Source: Clostridia bacterium
GTDB lineage: Bacteria > Bacillota > TC1 > UBA5767
DNA length: 38,423 nt
Reading direction: 5' to 3'
NCBI GenBank assembly: GCA_030625965.1
Contig: DAOUPV010000014.1
Location: 1-38,423 of the forward strand
Positions 17,226-25,678 of the stretch are shown in pieces (positions within the stretch are counted from its first letter, which is position 1; the number at the start of each line of letters is the position of its first letter). The notes beneath the pieces were generated by a model, which was not told the origin of the DNA, made no database searches, and saw only the letters and a list, made by a program, of their open reading frames with translations. The translations under genes were made by a program, and so were the position numbers.

Positions 17226-17231
17226 TACAAT
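17226..17231 (+). promoter_or_regulatory. Possible -10 element ahead of gatC
   Basis: TACAAT at 17226-17231, 35 bases upstream of gatC; no good -35 is seen. A weak ACCC/GGGT hairpin with Ts just before it could partly end the sufCB transcript. Confidence 0.35.
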
Positions 17232-17265
17232 ACAGAAGGATTTTTAAGAAAAAGGCGGTGAAAAC

Positions 17266-17550
17266 ATGTCCATTAGCAAAAAGGACGTCGAGCATGTTGC
17301 CAAACTGGCACGTTTGGAACTGACGGAAGAAGAAAAAGTACTGTATACCGAAGAACTCAATGCGGTTCTTGGATTCATGGATACATTGAACCAGCTGGAC
17401 ACCAGCGGTGTGCCCCCGACCAGCCACGTGCTGGACATCAAGAACGTATTCCGTGAAGATGTAGTGGAGCCTTCGATGGATCCTGAGGAAGTGGTAGCCA
17501 ACGCACCAGTGGCCAAAGACAACCAGTTCCGTGTGCCTAAAATTATGTAG
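17266..17550 (+). CDS. gatC: Asp-tRNA(Asn)/Glu-tRNA(Gln) amidotransferase subunit C
   Basis: Small subunit of 94 residues that tethers GatA and GatB in the GatCAB complex, which converts Glu-tRNA(Gln) and/or Asp-tRNA(Asn) to the amidated forms. The family opening '[21 protein letters not shown]' and '[25 protein letters not shown]' are characteristic, as is the C-terminal 'FRVPKIM'. AAGGCGGTG precedes the ATG. GatA starts 14 bases after the stop, so it is the first gene of gatCAB. Confidence 0.96.
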   Translation: MSISKKDVEHVAKLARLELTEEEKVLYTEELNAVLGFMDTLNQLDTSGVPPTSHVLDIKNVFREDVVEPSMDPEEVVANAPVAKDNQFRVPKIM

Positions 17551-17563
17551 CGAGGTAAAGAAC

Positions 17564-19030
17564 ATGAAATTTCATGAAATGAGTGCCCACGAACTCAGCG
17601 GTCTGATGCAGAACAAAGAAGTCAGCTCCCTGGAGATCGTGAGCGAGCACTATGAACATATCCGCAAGGTGGAACCCAAAGTGCAGTCCATGGTGAGCCA
17701 GACTGAAGAACTGGCCATGGATAGAGCCAAGGAGATCGATACCATGAGAGCCAAAGGTGAGGAACTCTCCCCGTTGGCCGGTATTCCCATGGGAATCAAG
17801 GACAACATCTCTACCAAGGGTTTTACGACAACTTGCAGCTCCAAGATGCTGGAAAACTACGTACCCTCTTATGATGCCCACGTGATGGAAAACCTGAACC
17901 GTGCGGGCGGCATAATGATGGGTAAACTGAATATGGACGAATTCGCGATGGGATCTTCGAACGAGAATTCTCGTTTCTTCCCGACCAGGAACCCTTGGAA
18001 CCTGGATTGCGTACCCGGGGGATCTTCCGGTGGTCCGGCAGCCTGTGTTGCGGCCGGTGAAGCGGTATTTTCCTTGGGATCGGATACAGGCGGATCGATC
18101 CGCCAGCCAGCCTCCTTGTGCGGTTTGGTGGGCATGAAGCCGACCTACGGACGGGTATCCCGGTACGGACTGATCGCTTTCGCATCCAGTCTGGACCAGA
18201 TCGGGCCCTTCACCAGGGACATAGAGGACTGTGCATTGGTCATGGAGAGCATCTCCGGGTACGACAAGAGGGATTCCACCTCGGCCGATGTAGCTGTACC
18301 CCGATACCGCGACTATCTGAACCAAGATATCAAGGGCATGAAAATTGGTGTGCCCAAGGAATATTATGGTGAAGGACTGGATGAGCGCACAGTCGCGCTG
18401 GTCAAGGAAGCCATCAAGACCTTTGTGAGCCTGGGAGCTGAAGTGGAGGAAATCTCCATGCCTTACACCGAGTATGCTCTTCCGGCCTACTACATCATTG
18501 CACCGGCCGAATGTTCATCCAACCTGGCCCGATTTGACGGTGTGCGTTACGGTTACCGTGACATGGAAGCTGAAGATGTTTTCAGCATGTACACTAGGAC
18601 CAGGGCTGAAGGCTTCGGTCATGAGGTCAAAAAACGCATCATGCTGGGTACCTATGCGCTCAGCTCCGGCTATTATGACGCGTATTACAAGAAGGCTCAG
18701 CAGGTTCGTACCTTGATCAAGCAGGACTTCGACAAGGCCTTTGAGAAATATGACGTACTGCTGACACCGACGGCCACAGGCCCAGCCTTCAAGTTCGGTG
18801 AGAAAACAGAAGATCCCTTAAGCATGTATCTGTCGGATATTTGTACCGTGACCATCAACTTGGCCGGCGTACCGGCAGTGTCTATGCCTTGCGGATTCGT
18901 AGACGGACTGCCTATCGGCATGCAGCTGATTGGGGCTCCGTTCGCCGAGGGAACCATCCTGAAGGCGGCGCATGCCTACGAGCGCGCTACGGATTTCCAT
19001 ACCAAGCGCCCGGTTCTGGAGGTGGAATAA
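17564..19030 (+). CDS. gatA: Asp-tRNA(Asn)/Glu-tRNA(Gln) amidotransferase subunit A
   Basis: Amidase-signature glutaminase of 488 residues that releases ammonia for tRNA amidation. The Ser-cisSer-Lys triad is visible: Lys in '[10 protein letters not shown]', Ser in '[14 protein letters not shown]' and the nucleophilic Ser in '[12 protein letters not shown]'. ATG 17564 (protein starting M-K-F-H-E-M) is chosen with GAGGT upstream; the longer frame into gatC has no family similarity. It shares one base with the gatB start (TAATG). Confidence 0.97.
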   Translation: MKFHEMSAHELSGLMQNKEVSSLEIVSEHYEHIRKVEPKVQSMVSQTEELAMDRAKEIDTMRAKGEELSPLAGIPMGIKDNISTKGFTTTCSSKMLENYVPSYDAHVMENLNRAGGIMMGKLNMDEFAMGSSNENSRFFPTRNPWNLDCVPGGSSGGPAACVAAGEAVFSLGSDTGGSIRQPASLCGLVGMKPTYGRVSRYGLIAFASSLDQIGPFTRDIEDCALVMESISGYDKRDSTSADVAVPRYRDYLNQDIKGMKIGVPKEYYGEGLDERTVALVKEAIKTFVSLGAEVEEISMPYTEYALPAYYIIAPAECSSNLARFDGVRYGYRDMEAEDVFSMYTRTRAEGFGHEVKKRIMLGTYALSSGYYDAYYKKAQQVRTLIKQDFDKAFEKYDVLLTPTATGPAFKFGEKTEDPLSMYLSDICTVTINLAGVPAVSMPCGFVDGLPIGMQLIGAPFAEGTILKAAHAYERATDFHTKRPVLEVE

Positions 19031-20478
19031 TGACACAATATGAAGCCGTCATCGGACTTGAGGTCCACGTAGAGCTGAAAACCAAAACTAAGATATTCTG
19101 CTCCTGCTCGACTGAGTTTGGCGGAGCGCCCAATACCCATGTCTGCCCCGTATGTCTGGGACTTCCCGGCGTGTTGCCGGTGCTCAATAAGCAAGTCGTG
19201 GTTTTCGGTATTCGTACCGGACTGGCCGTGGATGCACAGATCAATACGTACAACAAATTCGACAGGAAGAACTATTACTATCCGGACTTGTCCAAGAATT
19301 TCCAGACATCTCAGTTCGACCAGCCCATTTGTGAGCATGGTTCATTGCTCATCGAGCTGGAAGATGGTACAGAGAAGGTCATAGGCATCACCAGAGCCCA
19401 CATGGAAGAAGATGCGGGCAAGCTGGTACACAACGGAAATACCATCATGACATCCAGCGGCTCCCTGGTCGATTACAATCGTGTGGGTGTGCCGCTATTG
19501 GAAATCGTTTCCGAGCCGGATATCCGTAGCTCTGAGGAAGCCAGAGCTTATGTAGAGGAACTGAGGAAAATCATCCGCTACATTGATGTCTCCGACTGCA
19601 AAATGGAGGAAGGCTCCCTGCGAGTGGATGCCAATGTATCTGTACGTCCTGTCGGCCGGGAAAAATTCGGCACTAGGACTGAGACCAAGAATATGAACTC
19701 CTTCAAGGCGCTGCAACGTGCCATTGATTATGAGATCGCCCGTCAGATCGAGGTCATTGAAGCGGGCGGTGTCATCGTACAGGAGACCAGAACCTGGGAC
19801 GATTCCAAAGGAATCACCATCTCGATGCGTAGCAAGGAAGAGGCCCATGATTACCGCTATTTCCCTGAGCCTGATTTGGCACCCATTGTCATTTCCGACG
19901 AATGGATTGAAGAGGTCAGAAGCACGATGCCGGAATTGCCGGCGGAGCGCAGAACGCGCCTGATCCAAGTGGATGGCCTGTCTGCATATGATGCCATGGT
20001 GATTACCGATACACTGGAGATGGCAGATTTCTACGATGGTGTACGCGCCAAGGTGAACGATCCCAAGGCCATCACCAACGTGTTGATGGGTGATTTTTCC
20101 AAGGCCCTGAATGAGAAGTACCTTCGGGTGGATGAAACCGATGTAAGCGCGGCAGATATGGCCGAGCTGATCACCATGATGCAAGACGGAACCATCAGCG
20201 GCAAGATCGCCAAACAGGTTATTCCTGAAATGGTGGCGACCGGCAAGGCACCGAGACAGATCGTCGAGGAAAAGGGCCTGGTACAGGTCAGTGACGAGGG
20301 TGCCATCGAAACGGTGGTGGATGAAGTTTTGGCTGCCAATCCCCAGTCTGTAGAGGACTACAAAGGTGGTAAGGGCAAAGCCATCGGATTCCTGGTTGGT
20401 CAGGTCATGAAGGCAACCAAAGGCAAAGCCAATCCGGGTATCGTCAATAAAGTGCTGAAGCAGAAACTTGATGCTTAA
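19030..20478 (+). CDS. gatB: Asp-tRNA(Asn)/Glu-tRNA(Gln) amidotransferase subunit B
   Basis: tRNA-binding and kinase subunit of GatCAB, 482 residues. N-terminus '[23 protein letters not shown]' and '[15 protein letters not shown]' with the zinc-binding cysteines, '[21 protein letters not shown]' and '[17 protein letters not shown]' are invariant family blocks. The C-terminal YqeY-like tail domain ('[32 protein letters not shown]') is complete. GGAGGTGG lies before ATG 19030, which overlaps the gatA stop. Confidence 0.97.
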   Translation: MTQYEAVIGLEVHVELKTKTKIFCSCSTEFGGAPNTHVCPVCLGLPGVLPVLNKQVVVFGIRTGLAVDAQINTYNKFDRKNYYYPDLSKNFQTSQFDQPICEHGSLLIELEDGTEKVIGITRAHMEEDAGKLVHNGNTIMTSSGSLVDYNRVGVPLLEIVSEPDIRSSEEARAYVEELRKIIRYIDVSDCKMEEGSLRVDANVSVRPVGREKFGTRTETKNMNSFKALQRAIDYEIARQIEVIEAGGVIVQETRTWDDSKGITISMRSKEEAHDYRYFPEPDLAPIVISDEWIEEVRSTMPELPAERRTRLIQVDGLSAYDAMVITDTLEMADFYDGVRAKVNDPKAITNVLMGDFSKALNEKYLRVDETDVSAADMAELITMMQDGTISGKIAKQVIPEMVATGKAPRQIVEEKGLVQVSDEGAIETVVDEVLAANPQSVEDYKGGKGKAIGFLVGQVMKATKGKANPGIVNKVLKQKLDA

Positions 20479-20497
20479 GCGAATAAAATGAGTAATG

Positions 20498-20525
20498 ACG
20501 TCACGGTCCGCCGTGACGTTTTTTA
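20498..20525 (+). terminator. Intrinsic terminator after gatB
   Basis: Nine-base-pair stem ACGTCACGG / CCGTGACGT with a four-base loop, followed by six Ts. It closes the gatCAB transcript. Confidence 0.9.
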
Positions 20526-20569
20526 AATTTAAGTCCCGATGGATTCTTTGGCTTCTCTATAGTATACTA

Positions 20570-20601
20570 AAAGTAGCACGAGAAGGACTGAGTAGTATAC
20601 T
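20570..20601. promoter_or_regulatory. Paired TAGTATACT sites upstream of the GGDEF/HD-GYP gene
   Basis: TAGTATACT occurs at 20570-20578 and 20593-20601, starts 23 bp apart; the inner AGTATACT is a perfect 8-bp palindrome in both. Either TATACT may serve as a -10, or the pair may be an operator. No clear -35 is seen. Confidence 0.4.
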
Positions 20602-20645
20602 GGTCAAAGGAGGGTGTAAACTCTCATTAGGAAAGAGGTAGGCTT

Positions 20646-22361
20646 ATGGCTGGGCAGGATATAGTATTTTTGGTGATTGATGCGTATGGTGGTTCAAACG
20701 CAATCAGAAGTTGGATGGATACCTGGTTTTCCGATGCATACATGCTACAGGCAAGTAATGCTTTTCAAGCGGCGACGCTCATATCGGAACGGTCTGTGGA
20801 CGTGGTTGTCGTTGGCGATATGCCGGATGAAAACTCAATCCGTGAGGACAAGAATCTGATGGCGCTACCGGTGGCATTCTGGTCTGAGGGAGGCGAGGCG
20901 AACACTTTGCTGCAGACGCTGGTAAAAGCCAGAAGCAATTATTGCGACAATACGGAAGATACAGTTTATAACATGCTTGAGAAGCATGACAAGATACTGA
21001 ACGATCTGCCGACGCTGGTCTGTGAATTTACGGCGGAAGGGATCCTGACTTACGTCAACAAGAGCTTTTCCATGTGTTATATGAAACCCAAGGATGACCT
21101 GATCGGTAAACCGATTGGGAATTTCTTCCTGCCGGAAGACCGGGAGGCGAGGATCAACGCTTACCAATCCCTGAACCCTTTACGAAGGATCAGCCGCGGC
21201 ATTTATAGCATGGAATGCAATAGCATCAAGCGCTGGTACGAGTGGCAGGACCGGGCCATTTATGATTCTAAGGGCAATCTCCTGTGGATCTATTCCATCG
21301 GGTCGGATGTCACGGAAAATCGCGAATTGGGGGAACAGCTCTGTTACAATGAAGATCATGACAAGCTGACTCAAGTTTATAGCAGGGAGTATTTTTGGGA
21401 ATACCAGAAGAAGTTGGATAAGAAGAGTGAGTATCCTTTGACAGTGGTTATGGCTGATATCAATGGTTTGAAACTGGTGAACGATTCATTCGGACATACT
21501 GCCGGGGACAATATTTTACAGCATGCGGCGAAGATTCTTAAGAGCGCCTGCAGGACTCAGGATTTGGTTGCCCGTATCGGTGGGGATGAATTCGTAGTGC
21601 TTATGCCAGGCGGCGGCAAGAAAGAGGCGGAAGCCTTGATCAACCGTGTGAAAGAAACCTATAAGAAGGAAGCAGATGATGATACGGTGCTTTCCGTTTC
21701 CTTCGGACATGCCTCCAAGGAAAACGAAATGCAGGATATGGATGAAGTCTTTGCTTTGGCAGAGAATGATATGAACCGCAATAAGATGTTCGAAAACGCC
21801 AGTACACGCAGCCAGGCTATCGACATGATCATGCGCAGCCTGTTTGAGAAGAGTAAAAGGGAACTGCTGCACAGCAGAAGAGTAAGCACCTATGCTGAGC
21901 GCATTGCCCAGGAACTGGGGCTGGGTGATGACCAGGTGAATGCTGTTCGTATTGCCGGCCTGATCCATGATATCGGTAAGATCGGTGTGGACGAGCGCAT
22001 CCTGAATAAAGAAGGCAAACTGACTGATGACGAGTGGAAGAAAATCAAGATGCATCCGGTCGCCGGTTGGCGGATCCTTTCTTCAGTAAAAGAGTTTTCC
22101 GAACTCGCTGAATTTGTCATGTCACACCATGAGCAGTGGGCCGGAGGCGGTTATCCCAAAGGCTTGAGAGGTGAGGCGATTCCCCTGGAATCCAGAATCA
22201 TCTCCATTGCCGACGGTTATGACGTGATGACTTCTACCCAGTCCTACCACATCCCTCTCAGCCGCAACCAGGCCAAGGAGGAATTGGAAAGCTGTGCGGG
22301 AGAACAGTACGATCCCCGATTGGTGGAAGTATTTGTGCAGAAAGTTCTACGAACTGAGTAA
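20646..22361 (+). CDS. PAS-GGDEF-HD-GYP protein, predicted bifunctional cyclic-di-GMP enzyme
   Basis: Cytoplasmic signalling protein of 571 residues. Residues 1-100 resemble a degenerate receiver domain (hydrophobic beta strands around 'DVVVVGDMPDE', no clear phospho-acceptor set). A PAS domain covers about 112-228. The diguanylate cyclase domain (about 235-385) has an intact GGDEF at 312-316 and an inhibitory-site motif RTQD at 303-306 at the right distance. An HD-GYP phosphodiesterase domain (about 395-571) keeps H409, HD 441-442, H470, HH 494-495, GYP 502-504 and D523. Both synthesis and breakdown of cyclic-di-GMP therefore look possible. A strong AAAGGAGGG at about 20606-20615 has no usable start codon after it; AGAGGT nearer the ATG is the likely ribosome site. 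Cyclic-di-GMP often controls pili such as those encoded at the right edge. Confidence 0.93.
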   Translation: MAGQDIVFLVIDAYGGSNAIRSWMDTWFSDAYMLQASNAFQAATLISERSVDVVVVGDMPDENSIREDKNLMALPVAFWSEGGEANTLLQTLVKARSNYCDNTEDTVYNMLEKHDKILNDLPTLVCEFTAEGILTYVNKSFSMCYMKPKDDLIGKPIGNFFLPEDREARINAYQSLNPLRRISRGIYSMECNSIKRWYEWQDRAIYDSKGNLLWIYSIGSDVTENRELGEQLCYNEDHDKLTQVYSREYFWEYQKKLDKKSEYPLTVVMADINGLKLVNDSFGHTAGDNILQHAAKILKSACRTQDLVARIGGDEFVVLMPGGGKKEAEALINRVKETYKKEADDDTVLSVSFGHASKENEMQDMDEVFALAENDMNRNKMFENASTRSQAIDMIMRSLFEKSKRELLHSRRVSTYAERIAQELGLGDDQVNAVRIAGLIHDIGKIGVDERILNKEGKLTDDEWKKIKMHPVAGWRILSSVKEFSELAEFVMSHHEQWAGGGYPKGLRGEAIPLESRIISIADGYDVMTSTQSYHIPLSRNQAKEELESCAGEQYDPRLVEVFVQKVLRTE

Positions 22362-22371
22362 AAAATTTTAG

Positions 22372-22396
22372 GAACGGCTTCGGCCGTTCTTTTTTT
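22372..22396 (+). terminator. Intrinsic terminator after the GGDEF/HD-GYP gene
   Basis: Seven-base-pair stem GAACGGC / GCCGTTC with a TTCG tetraloop and seven Ts. Confidence 0.9.
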
Positions 22397-22456
22397 GCCT
22401 TGTTTCTAGAAAGAATTCGGGGATTATTTTACGATAGGAAACTGAGAATTTGTAGA

Positions 22457-22482
22457 TATATTTAAATATTTGAGTTAATATA
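22457..22482. promoter_or_regulatory. Imperfect inverted repeat in the promoter of the XRE-cupin gene
   Basis: TATATTTAA (22457-22465) and TTAATATA (22475-22482) form an imperfect inverted repeat in very AT-rich DNA, overlapping a TAATAT -10 candidate (22476-22481). It may be an autoregulatory operator. Low AT complexity makes chance symmetry likely. Confidence 0.3.
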
Positions 22483-22511
22483 GAGTGAGACTAAACCTTG
22501 GAGGGTTGTTA

Positions 22512-23048
22512 ATGCTAGGAGATAAGATACGTAAAAAGCGAAGCGAGAAAAATTTGAGTTTGAAGGAACTGGCGGAAAAGATCAGCCTTACTGCATCTTT
22601 TCTGAGTCAGATTGAGAGAGATCTGGCCGAACCGTCCATCTCATCATTGAGAAAGATTGCCAATGCCTTGGAGGTACCCATCTTTTTTTTCCTGATTGAT
22701 GACCAGAAATCCAGTCCGGTAGTCCGTCGCTCAGAGAGAAAGACACTGAAACTGCCAAAATCCCACTTGATTTATGAACTGCTGACCCCGGATGTCAACC
22801 GGGCCATGGAGCTGTTCATTGCGCGGATCGAACCGAACACCAATGTCGGGGAAGAAGGATCCACTCATCCGGGTGAGGAGTGTAATCTGGTTATGCAGGG
22901 CACTATGGAGATCAGGATTGGGGAAGAGACATATACACTGGAGGAAGGCGATAGCATCTACTATTTCGCTTCCCTGCCCCACAGCATCCGTAATGCGGGT
23001 GATGAAGAAATGGTGTTCTTGTCAGCCATCACACCACCAAGATTCTAA
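22512..23048 (+). CDS. XRE-family transcriptional regulator with C-terminal cupin domain
   Basis: DNA-binding regulator of 178 residues. Residues 3-60 are a helix-turn-helix of the Cro/C1 type ('IRKKRSEKNLSLKELAEKISLTASFLSQIERD'; recognition helix around 'TASFLSQIERD'). Residues about 95-175 are a cupin_2 sensor barrel ('HPGEECNLVMQGTMEIRIGEETYTLEEGDSIYYFASLPHSIRNAGDEE'). Such proteins bind a small molecule in the cupin and regulate nearby catabolic genes; the ligand is unknown here. ATG 22512 has GGAGGG six bases upstream. Its position just before the yqeC-yqeB-glyA-ygeY genes makes it a candidate regulator of that locus. Confidence 0.93.
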   Translation: MLGDKIRKKRSEKNLSLKELAEKISLTASFLSQIERDLAEPSISSLRKIANALEVPIFFFLIDDQKSSPVVRRSERKTLKLPKSHLIYELLTPDVNRAMELFIARIEPNTNVGEEGSTHPGEECNLVMQGTMEIRIGEETYTLEEGDSIYYFASLPHSIRNAGDEEMVFLSAITPPRF

Positions 23049-23054
23049 AAAAAC

Positions 23055-23076
23055 AGCCGCCTTGTGCGGCTTTTTC
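23055..23076 (+). terminator. Intrinsic terminator after the XRE-cupin gene
   Basis: Six-base-pair stem AGCCGC / GCGGCT with a five-base loop and five Ts. Confidence 0.85.
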
Positions 23077-23111
23077 TGTATCTGCCTGCTGTGCAAAGTG
23101 AGGAAAAAGTG

Positions 23112-23117
23112 TATAAT
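23112..23117 (+). promoter_or_regulatory. -10 element of the yqeC promoter
   Basis: TATAAT at 23112-23117, 35 bases before the start codon. The sequence 17 bp upstream (CTGTGC) is a poor -35, which may mean activator dependence. Confidence 0.55.
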
Positions 23118-23152
23118 GATATCATGCGTTATGTTTTGTTAAGGAGAACGAG

Positions 23153-24517
23153 ATGCGACATGAATTGGAATTAACCGACTGGTTGCTGGGCGAGGATGAG
23201 CGACTGTTATATTTTATAGGTGGCGGTGGCAAGACCAGCGCCATCCGACAGGTGGCCGAGGAATGTCTGGCCAGGGGCCGGAAGATGCTGGTAGCCACCA
23301 GCACCAAGGTGCTGATGCGCGAGTTTGCCGACTACCAGCCGCTTCAGGTAGGGGATGAGCTGGGCGCAAAGGATGTGGAAGCGCTCTCGTACATCTGGTC
23401 AGAGGGCGGAATCCCTGTCCTGTACCGGGAAACCTGGCTGGAGAAGAAAAAATATATAGGGCACGAGCCGGATCTTCTGGAAAGCATGCGGAACATGCTG
23501 GAGGAACTATTTGGTGAACCGGTGGTGCTATTGGTCGAGGCCGACGGGGCCAGAAACCTGCCCCTGAAGGCACCCTACCCGCATGAGCCGGTCATCTCCA
23601 AGACGGGCAATGTAGTGGTCCTGATCGGTAGTGAAATCCTGGGTGAGATGATCAAGGAAGACAATGTATACGGTTATGACAATCTGCTGGACGCTCTTAA
23701 GAGGGATGGTTCATTCCAGCTAAGGCCTGAGGATATGACCGAACTGGTGCTGCATACGGCTGGCTACATGAAAAACGTGGAGCATAAGGATCGCCTGCGG
23801 GTGATTTTCAATAAGGCCGAACCAAAGGAGAAGAGGCAGCTGGCGCTGGAGACAGGTCGGTTGCTGGCCGAAAGTGGTGTGCGGAGCAAGGTGGTTTCGC
23901 TACAACAGCAGGCAGACTACGGGGTGAAGCTTGTGACATTGATCCTGGCCGCGGGTATGAGCAGCCGCATGGGTCGGGACAAGCAGACCATACCCTGCGG
24001 AGATATGAACTTCCTGGAGAAGACCGTGTCCCTTTACCGGGGATTCGGCGAGGTCCTGGTGGTGTTGGGACATAATAAGGATGAAATACTGAGCGAAAGC
24101 TCGCTGGGAAATGCGCGCATCATCGAGAACCCGGATTATCTGAAGGGCATGGGTACTTCACTGTCCGTCGGTATAAGAGCTCTTCGTGAGCAGGAACTGG
24201 ACGGCGTGTGGCTCACGTTCTGCGACATGCCCCATCTGAAACCGGAAACGCTCGGAGAACTGCACGAGTGTCTGTCCGCGAATCCGGACAAGATCATCCT
24301 ACCCGGTTATGAGGGCGAACGGGGCCACCCGGCCTACTTACCCGCCGAATTGTTTTCGGAACTGGTGGAAGTCAAAGGCGATATGGGGGCCAGAACGGTG
24401 GTCCAGGATCATGAGGACAGGCTTCTAATCTGTCCTGTGAAGGACAGGGCCATATTGGAAGATTTGGATCATGAAGAGATATTAGAGCAGGTAGAGGAAA
24501 GAGAGGGATGGAAATGA
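23153..24517 (+). CDS. Fused YqeC - MobA-like nucleotidyltransferase (YgfJ/MocA type), selenium-dependent Mo-hydroxylase maturation
   Basis: Protein of 454 residues joining two proteins that are separate in E. coli. Residues 1 to ~255 are YqeC, a P-loop protein linked to selenium-dependent molybdenum hydroxylases: nucleotide loop 'IGGGGKTSA' at 22-30 and the family motif 'EADGARNLPLKAP' at 129-141. Residues ~259-454 are a MobA-like NTP transferase: 'LILAAGMSSRMGRDK' at 263-277, 'FCDMPHL', 'GHPAYLP' and 'GDMGARTVV'. This domain attaches CMP or GMP to molybdopterin (MocA/YgfJ family); base choice cannot be read. The frame is continuous through the junction. AAGGAG lies six bases before the ATG. 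It overlaps the yqeB start by four bases (ATGA). Confidence 0.9.
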   Translation: MRHELELTDWLLGEDERLLYFIGGGGKTSAIRQVAEECLARGRKMLVATSTKVLMREFADYQPLQVGDELGAKDVEALSYIWSEGGIPVLYRETWLEKKKYIGHEPDLLESMRNMLEELFGEPVVLLVEADGARNLPLKAPYPHEPVISKTGNVVVLIGSEILGEMIKEDNVYGYDNLLDALKRDGSFQLRPEDMTELVLHTAGYMKNVEHKDRLRVIFNKAEPKEKRQLALETGRLLAESGVRSKVVSLQQQADYGVKLVTLILAAGMSSRMGRDKQTIPCGDMNFLEKTVSLYRGFGEVLVVLGHNKDEILSESSLGNARIIENPDYLKGMGTSLSVGIRALREQELDGVWLTFCDMPHLKPETLGELHECLSANPDKIILPGYEGERGHPAYLPAELFSELVEVKGDMGARTVVQDHEDRLLICPVKDRAILEDLDHEEILEQVEEREGWK

Positions 24518-25317
24518 AAGTATTAGTGAAAGGTGCAGGAGACCTGGCGACAGGTGTTGCCTTAGTGCTCAAGCGGGCGGGATTCGAAATTGTGATGACG
24601 GAGATCGAGAAACCTACGGTCATCCGTCGGACAGTATCCTTTGCCGACTGCATGTACAAGGACGAAGCACAGCTGGAAGGTGTTAATGCCAAACAGGCCA
24701 ATCGGGACAACTACCGGATGGTGCTGGCGGAAGGCAAGATTCCCGTGCTGGCAGATCCCGAGGCCAAAATCATAGAAGATTTCCAACCTAGGGTAGTGGT
24801 GGATGCCATCCTGGCCAAGAAGAATCTGGGTACCCGCATGGATGACGCTGAACTGGTCATCGGACTGGGGCCGGGCTTTTCGGCCGGTAAGGACGTGCAT
24901 GTGGTCATCGAGACCATGAGGGGACACGACCTGGGACGCATCATTCACGAAGGTGAGGCGCTCCCCAACACCAACACACCGGGCATCATCGGGGGCCGGA
25001 GCAAGGACCGTGTTCTTAGGGCTCCTGGCGACGGACTGTTCAAGGAAATCGTTCAAATCGGGGACTATGTTAAGGAACACGAGCTGGTTGCAGAGGTGGA
25101 CGGCAAGGAAATCAAGGCGCCGTTTGACGGTGTGGTGCGCGGACTATTGAAGACTGGATTGGCCGTATTCCCCGGTATGAAGGTCGGCGATGTGGACCCG
25201 AGGCCGGTGCAGAAGAACTGCTTCAGCATATCCGACAAGGCTAGGGCCCTGGGTGGTGCGACGCTGCTGGCCATTATGGAGCAACTGGGTGGAATCGAGG
25301 GACTTTCAGGTCAATAG
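24514..25317 (+). CDS. yqeB: Selenium-dependent molybdenum hydroxylase system protein YqeB (EF2563 family)
   Basis: Protein of 267 residues of the YqeB family, found almost only in genomes with selenium-dependent molybdenum hydroxylases and thought to help make or insert the labile selenium cofactor. The N-terminus 'KVLVKGAGDLATGVALVLKRAGFEIVMTE' has a Rossmann-type glycine motif (GAGDLATG), followed by 'PTVIRRTVSFADCMY' and the central 'GLGPGFSAGKDVHVVIETMRGHDLGR'. The C-terminal half shows a biotinyl-like strand pattern ('IGDYVKEHELVAEVDGKEIKAPFDGVVRGLL'). I chose ATG 24514, overlapping the previous stop, since AGAGAGGG ends six bases upstream; ATG 24508 would be too close. Confidence 0.93.
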   Translation: MKVLVKGAGDLATGVALVLKRAGFEIVMTEIEKPTVIRRTVSFADCMYKDEAQLEGVNAKQANRDNYRMVLAEGKIPVLADPEAKIIEDFQPRVVVDAILAKKNLGTRMDDAELVIGLGPGFSAGKDVHVVIETMRGHDLGRIIHEGEALPNTNTPGIIGGRSKDRVLRAPGDGLFKEIVQIGDYVKEHELVAEVDGKEIKAPFDGVVRGLLKTGLAVFPGMKVGDVDPRPVQKNCFSISDKARALGGATLLAIMEQLGGIEGLSGQ

Positions 25318-25590
25318 GGATATGCTTGCCATATGGTCTCCGGGAGGGACTGAAAAACCTGTGCATATACCTAGGAATGATTGGTTCCAGGTCATAGACT
25401 ACTGGATTTCATCTGACCGGTCGGTCTGCGGATCGGGGCGGAGATTAACATATACATCCTGCTTGAAATCATCGCAGTTAGGCGGGGCTGCAACGGGAAC
25501 GCCTCTTAAATCCCGTATTATGCGCAAAATATAAGAGTGGTTGCGGAAACTTTCACAAAAGAATTGATGTAAATCGGGTTAAACTTTGAA
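25318..25590 (+). other. Intergenic region upstream of the glyA promoter, content unexplained
   Basis: No convincing gene. Several short inverted repeats occur: GGAA/TTCC around 25375-25389, CCAG/CTGG around 25388-25406, AGGCG/CGCCT around 25480-25505 and CGGGA/TCCCG around 25496-25518. GC content is higher than in the AT-rich promoter that follows. I found no match by eye to glycine, ZTP, THF or molybdenum-cofactor riboswitches. A 70-codon frame from ATG 25322 lacks a well-spaced ribosome site and recognisable content. Confidence 0.3.
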
Positions 25591-25627
25591 AATATAAGTT
25601 AACTTATATTAAAGAATGTTGTAAAAT
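25591..25627 (+). promoter_or_regulatory. glyA promoter with perfect 20-bp palindromic operator over the -35
   Basis: AATATAAGTTAACTTATATT at 25591-25610 is a perfect 20-bp palindrome. A promoter is laid over it: -35 TTAACT at 25599-25604, 17-bp spacer, -10 TAAAAT at 25622-25627. The -35 occupies the centre of the palindrome, so a dimeric protein bound there would block RNA polymerase. The binding protein is unknown; the XRE-cupin regulator upstream is one candidate. Confidence 0.65.
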
Positions 25628-25678
25628 AGTATGAAGAACCCTCATCCAGGGTAAAAAAAAATTTAGGTAGGTGTAGTT

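Noticed and set aside
18841-19029. Upstream extension of the gatB frame
   Set aside because: It lies inside gatA in another frame; GGAGGTGG and the conserved GatB N-terminus fix the start at 19030.
25322-25534. Possible 70-codon gene between yqeB and glyA
   Set aside because: Only AGGG two bases before the ATG, no recognisable motif and no codon bias like its neighbours; more likely chance.
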